Source of the DNA: Actinopolymorpha singaporensis
Lineage (GTDB): Bacteria; Actinomycetota; Actinomycetes; Propionibacteriales; Actinopolymorphaceae
Length of the DNA: 64,000 nt
Assembly: GCF_900104745.1 (NCBI RefSeq)
Contig: NZ_LT629732.1
Coordinates: forward strand, 3,521,981-3,585,980
Direction: 5' to 3'
The notes below the pieces were generated by a model. The model saw only the letters and a list, made by a program, of their open reading frames with translations, made no database searches and was not told the origin of the DNA. Positions 26,391-35,310 of the stretch are shown in pieces (position 1 is the first letter of the stretch; every line of letters starts with the position of its first letter). Both the position numbers and the translations under genes were made by a program.

Positions 26391-26714
26391 TCAGTCGCCG
26401 ATGACGCAGAAGAGGTTGCCGTCTGGGTCCGCGAGCACGACGAAGTCGGCATCTTCGGGATAGACCCAGTCGGGCTTCGTCGCGCCCAGTGCCAGCAGGC
26501 GCTCGACCTCCGCCTGCTGCTGACCGGGCTCCGCCCACAGGTCGAGGTGGGTGCGATCCGTCTCGTCCAGGTGCAGTCGGGCGCCCTTGCCGGCGGGGTC
26601 GACGAGGAAGTCCGGGTTTTCCGGCGTGGGTTGGTACCCCAGCGCCTTGGACCAGAACCCCGAGGCCCGGTGGCGGTCGGACACATTCAGGACGATCGCT
26701 CCGATGTTCACCAT
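26391..26714 (-). CDS. VOC superfamily (glyoxalase/bleomycin-resistance-like) protein
   Basis: A 107-residue single-domain protein with the paired beta-alpha-beta-beta-beta modules of the vicinal oxygen chelate fold: IGAIVLNVSDRHRASGFWSK at the start, LHLDETDRTHLDLWAE in the middle, and FVVLADPDGNLFCVIG at the end. The last Glu-type metal ligand position reads Cys-Val-Ile, so metal chemistry is doubtful. ATG 26714 gives the usual start; an in-frame ATG 30 bases earlier is possible. Many such proteins bind or modify small compounds; a specific role cannot be named. Confidence 0.8.
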   Translation of the reverse strand: MVNIGAIVLNVSDRHRASGFWSKALGYQPTPENPDFLVDPAGKGARLHLDETDRTHLDLWAEPGQQQAEVERLLALGATKPDWVYPEDADFVVLADPDGNLFCVIGD

Positions 26715-26937
26715 CGCCACATCGTGTCGTACCCCGGCCGACATGCGGACTCAGCCAGGCCGCCGGAGCCCCCGATGTCACACCTGGGGTCTCCCGCACG
26801 TCCCTTGGTCGGGACGGTCCGAGAGAAGCGCGGAAAAGGATCGCGAAACACCGTCGGAGAACTGGGCTGTCGGTGGTGAAGTTCGAGGTGGCACGTGAGG
26901 ATGGCTGGTGTCCCCAACGCAGATCGGGAGGTCCGTC

Positions 26938-27336
26938 ATGCATCCGTTCGGGGTGGCCATGCAGGCACACCACGTCGAGAGCGCGGTGGCTCTGCTGGCA
27001 GAGGACGTCGAGTTCCGCAGTCCCGTCGTCTTCGCGCCGTACCGCGGCCGTGATGCGGTCGCTCCTCTTCTGTACGCCGTGGCCGAGGTGCTGCAGGACT
27101 TCCGCTACACACGGGAGATCGGCGCCGGCTCGCACGACGTAGCCCTGGTCTTCCGGGCGCGTGCGGGTGACCGGGAACTCGAGGGATGTGACTTCCTGCA
27201 CGTCGACGAGTCCGGCGCGATCGACGAGCTGTGCGTCATGATCCGGCCGATGTCCGGCATACACGCGCTGGCGGAGCAGATGAGAGCGGTGCTGGAGGGC
27301 CGGGCCCAGACAGGTGACGAGGCCACGAGACGCTAG
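26938..27336 (+). CDS. SnoaL-like (NTF2-fold) protein
   Basis: A 132-residue protein starting at ATG 26938 with GGGAGG upstream. The pattern MQAHHVESAVALLAEDVEFR, then FAPYRGRDAVAPLLYAVAEV, then LEGCDFLHVDESGAIDEL is that of the NTF2-like/SnoaL family of small alpha+beta barrels that act as isomerases, hydroxylase partners or ligand binders. It is convergent to the broken SnoaL-like gene at 27333. No partner indicates its ligand. Confidence 0.82.
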   Translation: MHPFGVAMQAHHVESAVALLAEDVEFRSPVVFAPYRGRDAVAPLLYAVAEVLQDFRYTREIGAGSHDVALVFRARAGDRELEGCDFLHVDESGAIDELCVMIRPMSGIHALAEQMRAVLEGRAQTGDEATRR

Positions 27337-27635
27337 CCAGCCTTCGCGTTCCAGATGTCGCGGTGCAACCGCCACCGGCCTTTGGTCCTCTTCCACACGA
27401 CCACGTACTTCACCACCCGTGCCGCCGCCGAGCGTCCGCGTCGCCTCGCCGACCTCGGAGCCGGTACGGCTGGACTGTTCGTCGTCGAGCGTCCGGAGCC
27501 GAACGTCCGTGAGCCCGGTCTGCTGCGCCACCGCCGTCCACATCTGCCTGATCGCCTCCGGCCCCTGACGACCGGGCCGTCCGGCGGGAGCGCGATCGCG
27601 TCGGAGGTGTAGAGCGAATGCGAACCGCGGTCGGG
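27333..27635 (-). pseudogene. Broken SnoaL-like/DUF4440 gene
   Basis: Reading downward on the minus strand, SLYTSDAIALPPDGPVVRG starts in one frame, the homologous reading continues as EAIRQMWTAVAQQTGL and TDVRLRTLDDEQ in a second frame, then returns to the first as VVKYVVVWKRTKGRWRLHRD and ends IWNAKAG at 27333. This is a SgcJ/EcaC-type NTF2-fold protein interrupted by at least two frameshifts, with a shortened N-terminus. It lies beside an intact SnoaL-like gene of only distant similarity. Confidence 0.7.
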
Positions 27636-27671
27636 CCCGTCGAGGGATCTTTGCACTGCTAACGTCCCGCC

Positions 27672-28712
27672 ATGGCTGATTCACCGATCAGGGTCGGTTT
27701 CGTCGGTGCCGGAGCCAACACCCGCCTCCGCCATATTCCGAACCTCCGGGCCCTGCCGGGAGTCGAACTGGTCGCGGTGGCGAACCGAACCCGCGAGTCG
27801 GGCGCCCGGATCGCCGGCAAGTACGGCCTCCAGCGTGTGGAGGACGACTGGCGCCGGGTGGTCGAAGCGCCCGACATCGATGCGGTCTGTGTCGGCACCT
27901 GGCCCGACCTGCACCGCGACGTCACCGTGGCTGCGCTCCGGGCGGGCAAGCACGTGCTGTGCGAGGCGCGGATGGCCAGGAACGCCGACGAGGGCCGCGA
28001 GATGCTCGCCGCCTCCCGCGAGGCGCCACACCTCGTCGCGCAGCTGGTGCCGTCCCCGTTCACCCTGGAGTTCGACTCCACGCTGGCGTCGATGATCAGC
28101 GACGGCCGGCTCGGTGACGTCCTGGCCGTCGAGGTCCACGCCGGCCAGTCGTTCGTCGACCGGAACGCACCCCTGCACTGGCGGCAGGAGGCCGGTATCA
28201 GCGGCAACAACATCCTGAGCATGGGCATCTGGTACGAAGCGATGATGCGGTGGCTCGGCACTGCGAAGCGCGTGACGGCGATGACCATGACGGCTGTTCC
28301 CCGGCGCAGGGACGACCACGGGAACTGGCACGAGGTCAAGGTGCCCGACCACGTGGACATTCTCGCGACGCTGGGCGGTGGCGGCGTCGCTCACCTGCGG
28401 TTCAGCAGCGTGACCGGACTCGCCCCGCAGACGGAGCTGTGGATCTTCGGGTCCGAGGGCACCGTGCGCTTCGAGCCGGACTCCGGACGACTCACCGCCG
28501 GACGACGGGGCGACAGGGAGCTGAGCGAGGTAGCGGTTCCAGCCGGGCAGCGTATCGGGTGGCGCGTCGAGGAGGAGTTCGTCAACGCCGTCCGGGGACG
28601 GGAGAAGGTCACGCGTACGACGTTCGAGGACGGCGTCCGCTACATGGAGTTCACCGACGCGGTCAGTCGTAGCGCCGCGACGGGACAGACCGTCGACGTC
28701 GCCGACCTCTGA
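27672..28712 (+). CDS. Gfo/Idh/MocA family oxidoreductase, variant lacking the EKP lysine
   Basis: A 346-residue NAD(P)-dependent dehydrogenase-like protein. The N-terminal Rossmann fold starts IRVGFVGAGANTRLRHIP; the C-terminal half is the family's alpha/beta domain with SGNNILSMGIWYEAMMRWLG. The usual EKP motif, whose Lys helps catalysis, reads CEARMA here, so the Lys is absent. Several uncharacterised family members show this change, and the enzyme may use a different base or not oxidise at all. ATG 27672 gives MADSPIRVGFVG. Sugar or inositol substrates are usual; none is indicated by neighbours. Confidence 0.86.
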   Translation: MADSPIRVGFVGAGANTRLRHIPNLRALPGVELVAVANRTRESGARIAGKYGLQRVEDDWRRVVEAPDIDAVCVGTWPDLHRDVTVAALRAGKHVLCEARMARNADEGREMLAASREAPHLVAQLVPSPFTLEFDSTLASMISDGRLGDVLAVEVHAGQSFVDRNAPLHWRQEAGISGNNILSMGIWYEAMMRWLGTAKRVTAMTMTAVPRRRDDHGNWHEVKVPDHVDILATLGGGGVAHLRFSSVTGLAPQTELWIFGSEGTVRFEPDSGRLTAGRRGDRELSEVAVPAGQRIGWRVEEEFVNAVRGREKVTRTTFEDGVRYMEFTDAVSRSAATGQTVDVADL

Positions 28713-28765
28713 GGGCCCCAGGTCGCCCGGAGCGGGCGGCGGAGCGGGCGGACCCTACGGGCCGA

Positions 28766-29827
28766 TCACCCGGGGTGGGCCCCGTCGAGGGTGACGACAT
28801 GCGGCGTACCGACGACCCTCACCGAGACACGCGATCCGACCGCTGGTGCCTCGTCACCCAGGACGCGTGCGCTCACGTCGACGGAGTCTCCGCGAGGGTC
28901 GTCGAGGCGGAGTTCGACGAGGGCGTCGTGGCCGTAGAACACCGTACGCGTCACTTCGGCGACGTACGGAGACGCGGTGGGCTCGCCGAGGCGGAGCTGC
29001 TCCGGCCGGATGAGCACCTCGCAGGGACCCGAGCCCGACACGTCAGGGACCGGCAGTTCTCCGAGGGCGCAGGTGACGACTCCGTTGTCCAGCCAGCCGG
29101 GCAGGAAGCAGGCCTCGCCGAGTGACACCGCCGAACGGCGGTCGGTCGGCGCCCGGTAGACGTACGCGGGCGCACCGACCTGCGTCAGCCGGCCCTCGTG
29201 CATGATCGCCACCTGGTCGGCGAACGACAGGGCCTCGGCCCGGTCGTGGGTCACGAGCACGACGGTGGCCTGCTCGTGCGCGAGAGCGGCGGCGACCGCC
29301 TCACGCGTCGCCACCCGGAGCTCGGGGTCGAGGGCCGAGAACGGCTCGTCGAGCAGGACGATCCGCGGCCGGCGCGCGAGGGCCCGGGCCAGTGCTACCC
29401 GCTGCTGCTGGCCACCGGACAGCTGGTCGGGACGCCGGTGCGCGAGATCACCGGTCAAGCCGACGAGTTCGAGCAGGTCACCGACCCCGGCTCTGGCGCG
29501 GCGCTCCCGGCGCGGCAGCCCGTAGGAGATGTTGGCGGCGACATCGAGGTGGGGGAAGAGGTTGCCTTCCTGCGCGACGTACCCGAGGCCGCGCTTCTCC
29601 GGCGCCACCCACACGCCGGGGCCGGCCACGACCTCGTCCCCGACCCGAACCTCGCCGGTGTCGGGGCGCATGAAGCCGGCGACGACGCGCAGCAGGGTCG
29701 TCTTGCCACATCCGGACGGACCGAGCACCGCTGTCGTACTGCCGGCTCGAACCGCGAGGTCGATGCCGTGCAGGACGGGCGTGCCGGAGTGCGACGCGGT
29801 GATTCCCGAGAGTTGGAGAGACCTCAC
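28766..29827 (-). CDS. Iron(III)-type ABC transporter ATP-binding protein
   Basis: A 353-residue ATPase: Walker [10 protein letters not shown] at 36-44, the signature [15 protein letters not shown], Walker [13 protein letters not shown], and a C-terminal TOBE-like regulatory domain ([13 protein letters not shown] onward), as in FbpC/PotA-type importers. It overlaps the permease gene by four bases (ATGA), so the two are coupled. With the permease and binding protein it makes a complete importer for ferric iron. Iron-responsive control of the operon is suggested by boxes upstream of the binding-protein gene. Confidence 0.92.
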   Translation of the reverse strand: MRSLQLSGITASHSGTPVLHGIDLAVRAGSTTAVLGPSGCGKTTLLRVVAGFMRPDTGEVRVGDEVVAGPGVWVAPEKRGLGYVAQEGNLFPHLDVAANISYGLPRRERRARAGVGDLLELVGLTGDLAHRRPDQLSGGQQQRVALARALARRPRIVLLDEPFSALDPELRVATREAVAAALAHEQATVVLVTHDRAEALSFADQVAIMHEGRLTQVGAPAYVYRAPTDRRSAVSLGEACFLPGWLDNGVVTCALGELPVPDVSGSGPCEVLIRPEQLRLGEPTASPYVAEVTRTVFYGHDALVELRLDDPRGDSVDVSARVLGDEAPAVGSRVSVRVVGTPHVVTLDGAHPG

Positions 29828-31458
29828 GTGCGGGATTCCTCGTTCCTACCGTGGAGCAGCAAGTAGGTCAGCGGTGCCGAGAGTACGACGAGCGCCGCGG
29901 CGTACGGCGCGGCGGCGGCGTAGTCGAGCGAGGCGCTCGCGTGCCAGAACGCCGTGGCGAGCGTGTGGGTGCCGGTGGGGGCGAGCAGGAGTGTTGCCGT
30001 CAGTTCGGTGGTGACGGCGATGAACACGAGCGCGAACCCCGCCATGGTGCCACGGAGCATGAGCGGCAACTGCACGCGCCAGAACGCGCGGACGGGGCTG
30101 TCGCCGAGTGTGCGGGCGGCGTCGGCGAGCTCGGGCGGCACCGCCGCGATGGCGGCGCGCGTGGCGACCATGGCGCGGGGGAGGAAGAGGATGGTGTACG
30201 CGATCACGAGAACCATGGTGGTCTGGTAGAGCGGGCGTACGAAACTGATCGTCAGCGTGATGAGCGCGAGCGCCACGACGACACCCGGAAGCGACGCCGC
30301 GACGTAGGTGACGCGCTCGACGGCCACGGCGAACCACGACCGGCTCCGCGCGATGAGCCACGCGGCCGGGACCGTCGCCACCGTCGTGACGGCCGCGGCG
30401 ACGAGGCCGAGGCTCAGGGTCGACCACAGCGTCGGGCCGAGGTTGGCCGGCTCGGTCGCCTGGTCGGCCCGGGAGAGCCAGGTGCCGAGGCTCCAGGCCG
30501 GGACCCCGAGGGCGAGAGCGGTGAGGACGGTCAGCCCGAGGAGGGCGAACGGCGTGGCCCGGCCGAGCCGTCCCCGCGTGGCCCGGCGGACCGTCCCCGA
30601 GCCGACGCGCGCGTGCCGCACCCGCCCCCGGGCGAGCAGTTCCAGCGTGAGGACCATTCCCGCGATGCCCATGAGGACCACGGCGAGGACACTGCCCGAG
30701 CGGCTGTCGAAGGCCACCTCGAACTGGTCGAGGATCGCCGTGGTGAACGTCGGGAACCGGAGCATCTCCAGGGCGCCGTACTCCGCGAGCAGGTGCAGGG
30801 CCACGAGCAGCACGCCGCCGAGCAGGGCAGGGCGGACCTGCGCGAGCCCGACCCGAGCGAAGGTGCGCCACGGCCCGTGCCCGAGGGCCCGCGCGGCGTC
30901 CTCGAGGCCCTGGTCGAGGGTGCGCAGGAGCGCCGCGACCGGCAGGAACACGAACGGGAAGTACGACAGGGAGGTCACGATGACGGCTCCGGCGAGCCCC
31001 TCGAACCCCGGCACGAGCGCGGACCAGGCGAAGCTGTTGACGAAGGAGGGCACGGCGAGGGGCGCCACGAGCGCGATGCGCCAGAAGGCCGTTCCCGGCA
31101 GCGACGTCCGCTCGACGAGCCACGCGGCGCCGACGCCGAGCACGATCGAGATCGCGCAGGTCAGCACGAGCAGCGACACGGTGTTGACGAGGAGTTCGCC
31201 GATCCGGGGGCGCCAGACGAGCGCGAACGCCTTACCCGCCCCGGACTCGAAGGCCTTGAATACGACGACGACGAGGGGCAGCGCGCACACCAGCGCGACC
31301 GCGAGCGCGGCCGCCCGCAGCGGCAGGGAGTCCCCGGGAGCCCGGCGTCCGGCCCGGCGCCCGGCCAGGCGCCCGGCCCGGCGCCCGGCCCGGCGTACGG
31401 ATCGATCCGAGGGTGGGCCACCCGCGGGCGGGGCTGTACGCGTCTGCGTGGACGTCAC
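29824..31458 (-). CDS. Iron(III)-type ABC transporter permease (fused two-domain, FbpB-like)
   Basis: A 544-residue membrane protein with two copies of the binding-protein-dependent permease domain (about 12 helices); EAA-type loops read DAARALGHGPWRTFARVGLA and DAARTLGDSPVRAFWRVQLP. Each is the contact site for the ATPase. The GTG at 31458 abuts the TAG of the binding-protein gene. An N-terminal extension of about 50 residues is an Arg/Ala/Gly repeat (RRAGRRAGRLAGRRAG) before the first helix and probably stays in the cytoplasm. It forms the channel for ferric iron uptake. Confidence 0.92.
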   Translation of the reverse strand: MTSTQTRTAPPAGGPPSDRSVRRAGRRAGRLAGRRAGRRAPGDSLPLRAAALAVALVCALPLVVVVFKAFESGAGKAFALVWRPRIGELLVNTVSLLVLTCAISIVLGVGAAWLVERTSLPGTAFWRIALVAPLAVPSFVNSFAWSALVPGFEGLAGAVIVTSLSYFPFVFLPVAALLRTLDQGLEDAARALGHGPWRTFARVGLAQVRPALLGGVLLVALHLLAEYGALEMLRFPTFTTAILDQFEVAFDSRSGSVLAVVLMGIAGMVLTLELLARGRVRHARVGSGTVRRATRGRLGRATPFALLGLTVLTALALGVPAWSLGTWLSRADQATEPANLGPTLWSTLSLGLVAAAVTTVATVPAAWLIARSRSWFAVAVERVTYVAASLPGVVVALALITLTISFVRPLYQTTMVLVIAYTILFLPRAMVATRAAIAAVPPELADAARTLGDSPVRAFWRVQLPLMLRGTMAGFALVFIAVTTELTATLLLAPTGTHTLATAFWHASASLDYAAAAPYAAALVVLSAPLTYLLLHGRNEESRT

Positions 31459-32493
31459 CTAGAGGATCCCGGCCTTCGTCATGAGGTCGATGACCCTGGG
31501 CCCGTTGAGCTTGAACGGGTCGACCTTCGGCGCCTGGAGCGAGTCGAGCGGCGGGAGCTTCGGGTCCGACGCCGCGCCCTTGCCGACGGCGTACTCCTTG
31601 GAGTCGGTCGTGCCCAGCGCCTTCTGGCCTTCCTTGCTGGTGATGAACGCCAGGAACTTCTGCGCCTCGGCCGCGTGCTTGCTGCTCTTGAGGACGGCGC
31701 CACCCGAGAGGCTGACGAACGCGCCCGGGTCCTCGTGCTTGAAGTAGTGCAGCTTGGTGTTACCGCTGCTCTGCTTGTCGAGGGCCTGGTCGCGGTACCA
31801 GTAGTAGTGGTAGATGACGCCCATCGCGGACTGGCCGGCGTTGACGGCCTTCATCGTCGCGATGTTGTTCTGGTAGATCTTCGCACCCGACTTCAGGCCG
31901 GACAGCCACCGGGAGGTCTTGGCCTCACCCTCGATGGCGAGCATGGCGGAGACGATCGCCTGGAAGTCGGCGCCGCCCGCGGCCGCTCCCCACTTGCCGG
32001 CGTACTCCGGCTTGGCGAGGTCCATCAGGGACTTCGGCAGCTGCGCCTGCGAGACCTTGCTCGGGTTGTAGACGAGAACGGTGGAGCGGGCCGCGATGCC
32101 GACCCAGTTCTTCGAGGACGGGTGGTACCGGTCACCGACCTGGGCCAGGGTGGCGGCGTCGACGGGCGCGAGCAGGCCGGCGTTCTGGACCGTCGTCATC
32201 GCGGGGGAGTTCTCGGTGAGGAAGACGTCGGCCGGCGAGCCGGCTCCCTCCTGGACGATCTGTGCGCCCATCGACGAGTCGTCGCCGTAGCGGATCTGGA
32301 CCTGGATCCCCGTCTTGTCCTGGAACTCCCGCCCCCACTCCTCGGTGAGGTTCTCGTGCTGGGCGCTGTAGATCGTCAACTTCGACTTGTCGAGCTCCCC
32401 GGTGGCTTCGAGGCTCCTGCTGCATGCCGACAGGCCGAGGGTGGTCGCGGCCGCCACGACAGCGGCGAGGATCATGGTGCGTCGGCGCGTCAC
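31459..32493 (-). CDS. Iron(III) ABC transporter substrate-binding lipoprotein (FbpA/FutA-like)
   Basis: A 344-residue lipoprotein. GTG 32493 follows AGGAG at normal distance and gives VTRRRTMILAAVVAAATTLG followed by the lipobox LSAC with Cys24. The mature part begins LTIYSAQHENLTEEWGREFQ, typical of ferric-binding proteins, and contains IYHYYWYRDQ, whose clustered tyrosines match the iron-coordinating Tyr pair of FbpA/FutA. It captures ferric ions outside the membrane for the permease/ATPase encoded just downstream. Two DtxR/IdeR-like boxes lie in the divergent region upstream, so repression by iron is expected. Confidence 0.92.
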   Translation of the reverse strand: MTRRRTMILAAVVAAATTLGLSACSRSLEATGELDKSKLTIYSAQHENLTEEWGREFQDKTGIQVQIRYGDDSSMGAQIVQEGAGSPADVFLTENSPAMTTVQNAGLLAPVDAATLAQVGDRYHPSSKNWVGIAARSTVLVYNPSKVSQAQLPKSLMDLAKPEYAGKWGAAAGGADFQAIVSAMLAIEGEAKTSRWLSGLKSGAKIYQNNIATMKAVNAGQSAMGVIYHYYWYRDQALDKQSSGNTKLHYFKHEDPGAFVSLSGGAVLKSSKHAAEAQKFLAFITSKEGQKALGTTDSKEYAVGKGAASDPKLPPLDSLQAPKVDPFKLNGPRVIDLMTKAGIL

Positions 32494-32597
32494 GAGGAAA
32501 CTCCTGGTGGCTCGAACGTTGGGCGGCGCGGCCCGGGGCGTGCAGCCGGTCGTGGGTAGGTGGTCACGGGTGGGTGGTCTCGACTGCGATGGCAAGC

Positions 32598-32629
32598 CCA
32601 GGAAAGGCTAACCTCGCTGAAGCGAGGTT
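32598..32629. promoter_or_regulatory. Candidate DtxR/IdeR iron box with an adjoining palindrome
   Basis: At 32605-32614 the sequence AGGCTAACCT equals the right half of the IdeR/DmdR consensus (TTAGGTTAGGCTAACCTAA); the whole 19-mer 32598-32616 matches at about 13 positions. It runs into a perfect inverted repeat, AACCTCGCT at 32610-32618 and AGCGAGGTT at 32621-32629, whose right arm again contains an AGGTTA half site. The site lies about 105 bases upstream of the binding-protein start, so it is placed for iron control of the importer operon. Confidence 0.55.
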
Positions 32630-32669
32630 AACCGAGACGACCCGAGGTGGCCGCACTCGGCCCCGGGAT

Positions 32670-32698
32670 TTGATTTAGGGTTGCCTACCCTATTTACT
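32670..32698 (+). promoter_or_regulatory. Iron box and promoter of the adenylation-acyltransferase gene, probably leaderless
   Basis: The 19-mer 32675-32693 (TTAGGGTTGCCTACCCTAT) matches the IdeR/DmdR box at about 15 positions and is itself nearly palindromic (AGGG.T...A.CCCT). A possible -35 TTGATT (32670-32675) and -10 TATTTA (32691-32696) flank it with 15-bp spacing, so a bound repressor would block polymerase. The start codon GTG at 32706 lies where transcription should begin, and no Shine-Dalgarno is seen, which suggests a leaderless mRNA. Confidence 0.6.
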
Positions 32699-32705
32699 AC
32701 CTCGC

Positions 32706-35300
32706 GTGACCGCGAGCGCCGTACCTCTGGCCCCGTCACCGACCCTGCCCTGGGTGTCTCGGCTCGGGATCCACGGCACACGTCCGGCGCTGCGCACCTC
32801 CGTGGGCACCGCGGAGGGCACCGTCACGTACGCCGACCTCGCCCGCCGGGTCGACGACTTCGCCGCGCGCCTCGCCGGACCGCGCCGCCTCGTCCAGGTC
32901 GAGGGACGCTCCACGGTGGACACCGTCGTCGGCTACCTCGCGGCTCAGACCGCGGGCCACGTGGTGCTGCTGGTCGCGCCCGGCGAGCCCGCCGCCCGGC
33001 TGCGGGAGACCTACCGCCCCGACATCGTGCTGGATCCGGCCGGTGGGGTCGAGGTCGTCCGCGAGACGTCCGATCACCTGCTGCACCCCGATCTCGCGCT
33101 CCTGCTCAGCACGAGTGGCTCGACGGGTTCGGCCAAGCTCGTACGCCTGTCCGCGGCCAACCTGGCCGCCAACGCCGAGCAGATCACCGCCGCTCTCGGA
33201 GTCCGCCCCGACGACTGTGCGGCGCTCACCCTGCCGATCACGTACTGTTACGGCCTGTCGGTGCTGCACACCCACCTCGCCGCGGGGGCGAGCCTGCTGC
33301 TCACCGACCTCTCCGTCGTCGAAGACTGCTTCTGGCGGCTCTTCCACGCGGCCGGGGCCACGACCTTCCCCGGCGTTCCGCACACCTTCGAACTCCTCGA
33401 GCGCAGCGGCTTCGCCGAGCGGGACCTGCCGAGTCTGAGGTACGTGACCCAGGCCGGCGGCCGGATGGAGCCCGAGCGCGTCCGGCTGTTCGCCGAACTC
33501 GGCCGCACGCGCGGCTGGGATCTCGTCGTCATGTACGGCCAGTCCGAGGCGACCGCGCGGATGACCTGCCTGCCGCCCGATCTCGCCGCCGAGCACCCCG
33601 ACACCGTCGGTGTCCCCGTACCCGGCGCGACGATCGACGTGGTGGACGGCGAGATCGTGTTCCGCGGGCCCAACGTCATGCTCGGGTACGCGGAGGAGCC
33701 GGCCGACCTCGCGCTCGGGCGCACCGTCTTCGAGCTGCGTACCGGCGACCTCGGTGAGCTGACTGACGACGGTCTCGTCCGCGTCGTCGGCCGGCGCGCG
33801 CGCTTCGTCAAGGTGCTCGGGCACCGCATCGACCTCGACGCCCTCGAAGGTCGCCTCCGCTCGCAGGGACACGACGTACGGGCCACCGGACGTGACGGGC
33901 TGGTCGTCGTCGCGTGCGATGTCGCGTCCGCGCCCGCCCGGGAGTCGCTGAGGCGCGCGGCCATGCGCGCGTGCGGCGTACCGCGCGAGGCCGTGCGGAT
34001 CGTCTTCGTCCGGGACCAGCCGCTGCTCGTGTCGGGCAAACCCGACTACTCAGCACTCCTCGCGCTGGCCTGCCCGGCCCCGGCGGGGGAGGGGCCTGCA
34101 CCCACCGGGGAGACGGACGGGCGGGCAGTAGCCACTCTCTACGGCCGCCTGCTCCAGCGCGACGTCGAGGACGAGGCGACCTTCGTCTCCCTTGGCGGCG
34201 ACTCCCTCTCCTACGTGGAGGTGTCGATCCGGCTGGAGGAACTGCTCGGCCGGCTCCCGCCGAACTGGCACGTGACACCGGTGCGCGATCTGGAGCTGCT
34301 GCGGCCGGACGGAAAGGGCCGTCGGCGGCGCGGGCCGGCCACCCTCCTCACGCGTACGACGTGGCGCACGATGGAGACGAGTGTCTGGTTGCGCGCCCTC
34401 GCGATCCTCCTCATCGTCGGCACCCACGCCGGTCTCTTCGCGCTCCAGGGCACGGCCAACGCCCTGCTGGTCATCGCCGGCTACCAGGTCGCGCGCTTCC
34501 AGCTGGTCGACCCCGGGCGCCGGCGCCGGGCTCGCAGACTCGTCGGCGCGGCGGTGCGGATCGCCGTACCCAGCCTCGTCGTCATCGTCGGTGCGCATCT
34601 GCTCGGTGGCTACTACGAGACCCGCAACCTCTTCCTGGCGAACTGGGTGTTCGGCGAGCAGCAACTCGGTCCGCCGTGGCGGTTCTGGTTCATCGAGGCA
34701 ATGGTCGTCGCGCTTGTGGTCGTCGCCGCCGTCAACGCCTCCCGCCGGGTCGCCGACCTGGACCGGCGTCACCCGTTCGGCCTGCCACTCGCACTCACCG
34801 TCGCCGCGTTCGTGCTCTTCCGGCTTCCGGTCCTGCCACTGCCGGTGCCCCGCATGCAGGGTTCGGCACTGGTCGTGCTGTACCTCTTCCTCCTCGGCTG
34901 GGCTCTGGCACGAGTGTCGACGCCGGCACAGAAGCACCTCATGACCGTGTTCGTGATCGTGACGATCGGCACCTTCTCGTTCAATCCGGCGCGGGACGGC
35001 CTCACGATCGCGTTCGTTCTGCTCATGCTGTGGCGGCCGGTGACGCGGGTGCCGAGTGTCCTCGTACCGGTCGTCCAGGTGCTCGCGGCAGCGTCGCTGT
35101 ACATCTACGTCATTCACTGGCAGGCACTCGAACTGCTGTGGGGACATCCGATCACGGCGTTCGCCGGATCCCTCGCGTCGGGGCTCGCCTACTGGTGGAT
35201 CTGGACGCGCCCCGTCGCGACGGCCTGGGGCGGCCTTTCGCAGCGGATCTGGCAGCGGGTCCCCGGGAGTTGGTCGCCGGGACACAGGGCAACTCCGTGA
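32706..35300 (+). CDS. Adenylation - carrier protein - membrane acyltransferase fusion
   Basis: An 864-residue protein of three domains. Residues 1-455 are an AMP-forming adenylation domain: A3 STSGSTGSAK near 135-144, A5 YGQSEAT 276-282, A7 TGDLGEL 345-351, A8 region 361-380, and A10 SGKPDY with Lys444. Residues 470-530 are a phosphopantetheine carrier with LGGDSL, attachment at Ser499. Residues 555-850 are about ten membrane helices of an acyltransferase-3 (OafA-like) type, with His573 in RALAILLIVGTHAG. I infer activation of an acid, loading on the carrier and transfer at the membrane to an acceptor. The iron box and divergence from the Fe(3+) importer suggest a role in iron limitation, perhaps acylating a surface glycan or siderophore. 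Substrate unknown. Confidence 0.85.
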   Translation: MTASAVPLAPSPTLPWVSRLGIHGTRPALRTSVGTAEGTVTYADLARRVDDFAARLAGPRRLVQVEGRSTVDTVVGYLAAQTAGHVVLLVAPGEPAARLRETYRPDIVLDPAGGVEVVRETSDHLLHPDLALLLSTSGSTGSAKLVRLSAANLAANAEQITAALGVRPDDCAALTLPITYCYGLSVLHTHLAAGASLLLTDLSVVEDCFWRLFHAAGATTFPGVPHTFELLERSGFAERDLPSLRYVTQAGGRMEPERVRLFAELGRTRGWDLVVMYGQSEATARMTCLPPDLAAEHPDTVGVPVPGATIDVVDGEIVFRGPNVMLGYAEEPADLALGRTVFELRTGDLGELTDDGLVRVVGRRARFVKVLGHRIDLDALEGRLRSQGHDVRATGRDGLVVVACDVASAPARESLRRAAMRACGVPREAVRIVFVRDQPLLVSGKPDYSALLALACPAPAGEGPAPTGETDGRAVATLYGRLLQRDVEDEATFVSLGGDSLSYVEVSIRLEELLGRLPPNWHVTPVRDLELLRPDGKGRRRRGPATLLTRTTWRTMETSVWLRALAILLIVGTHAGLFALQGTANALLVIAGYQVARFQLVDPGRRRRARRLVGAAVRIAVPSLVVIVGAHLLGGYYETRNLFLANWVFGEQQLGPPWRFWFIEAMVVALVVVAAVNASRRVADLDRRHPFGLPLALTVAAFVLFRLPVLPLPVPRMQGSALVVLYLFLLGWALARVSTPAQKHLMTVFVIVTIGTFSFNPARDGLTIAFVLLMLWRPVTRVPSVLVPVVQVLAAASLYIYVIHWQALELLWGHPITAFAGSLASGLAYWWIWTRPVATAWGGLSQRIWQRVPGSWSPGHRATP

Positions 35301-35310
35301 AGGTGGACGC

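Noticed and set aside
29851-32559. 902-residue open frame antisense to the iron importer
   Set aside because: It covers three coupled transporter genes with full motifs on the other strand.
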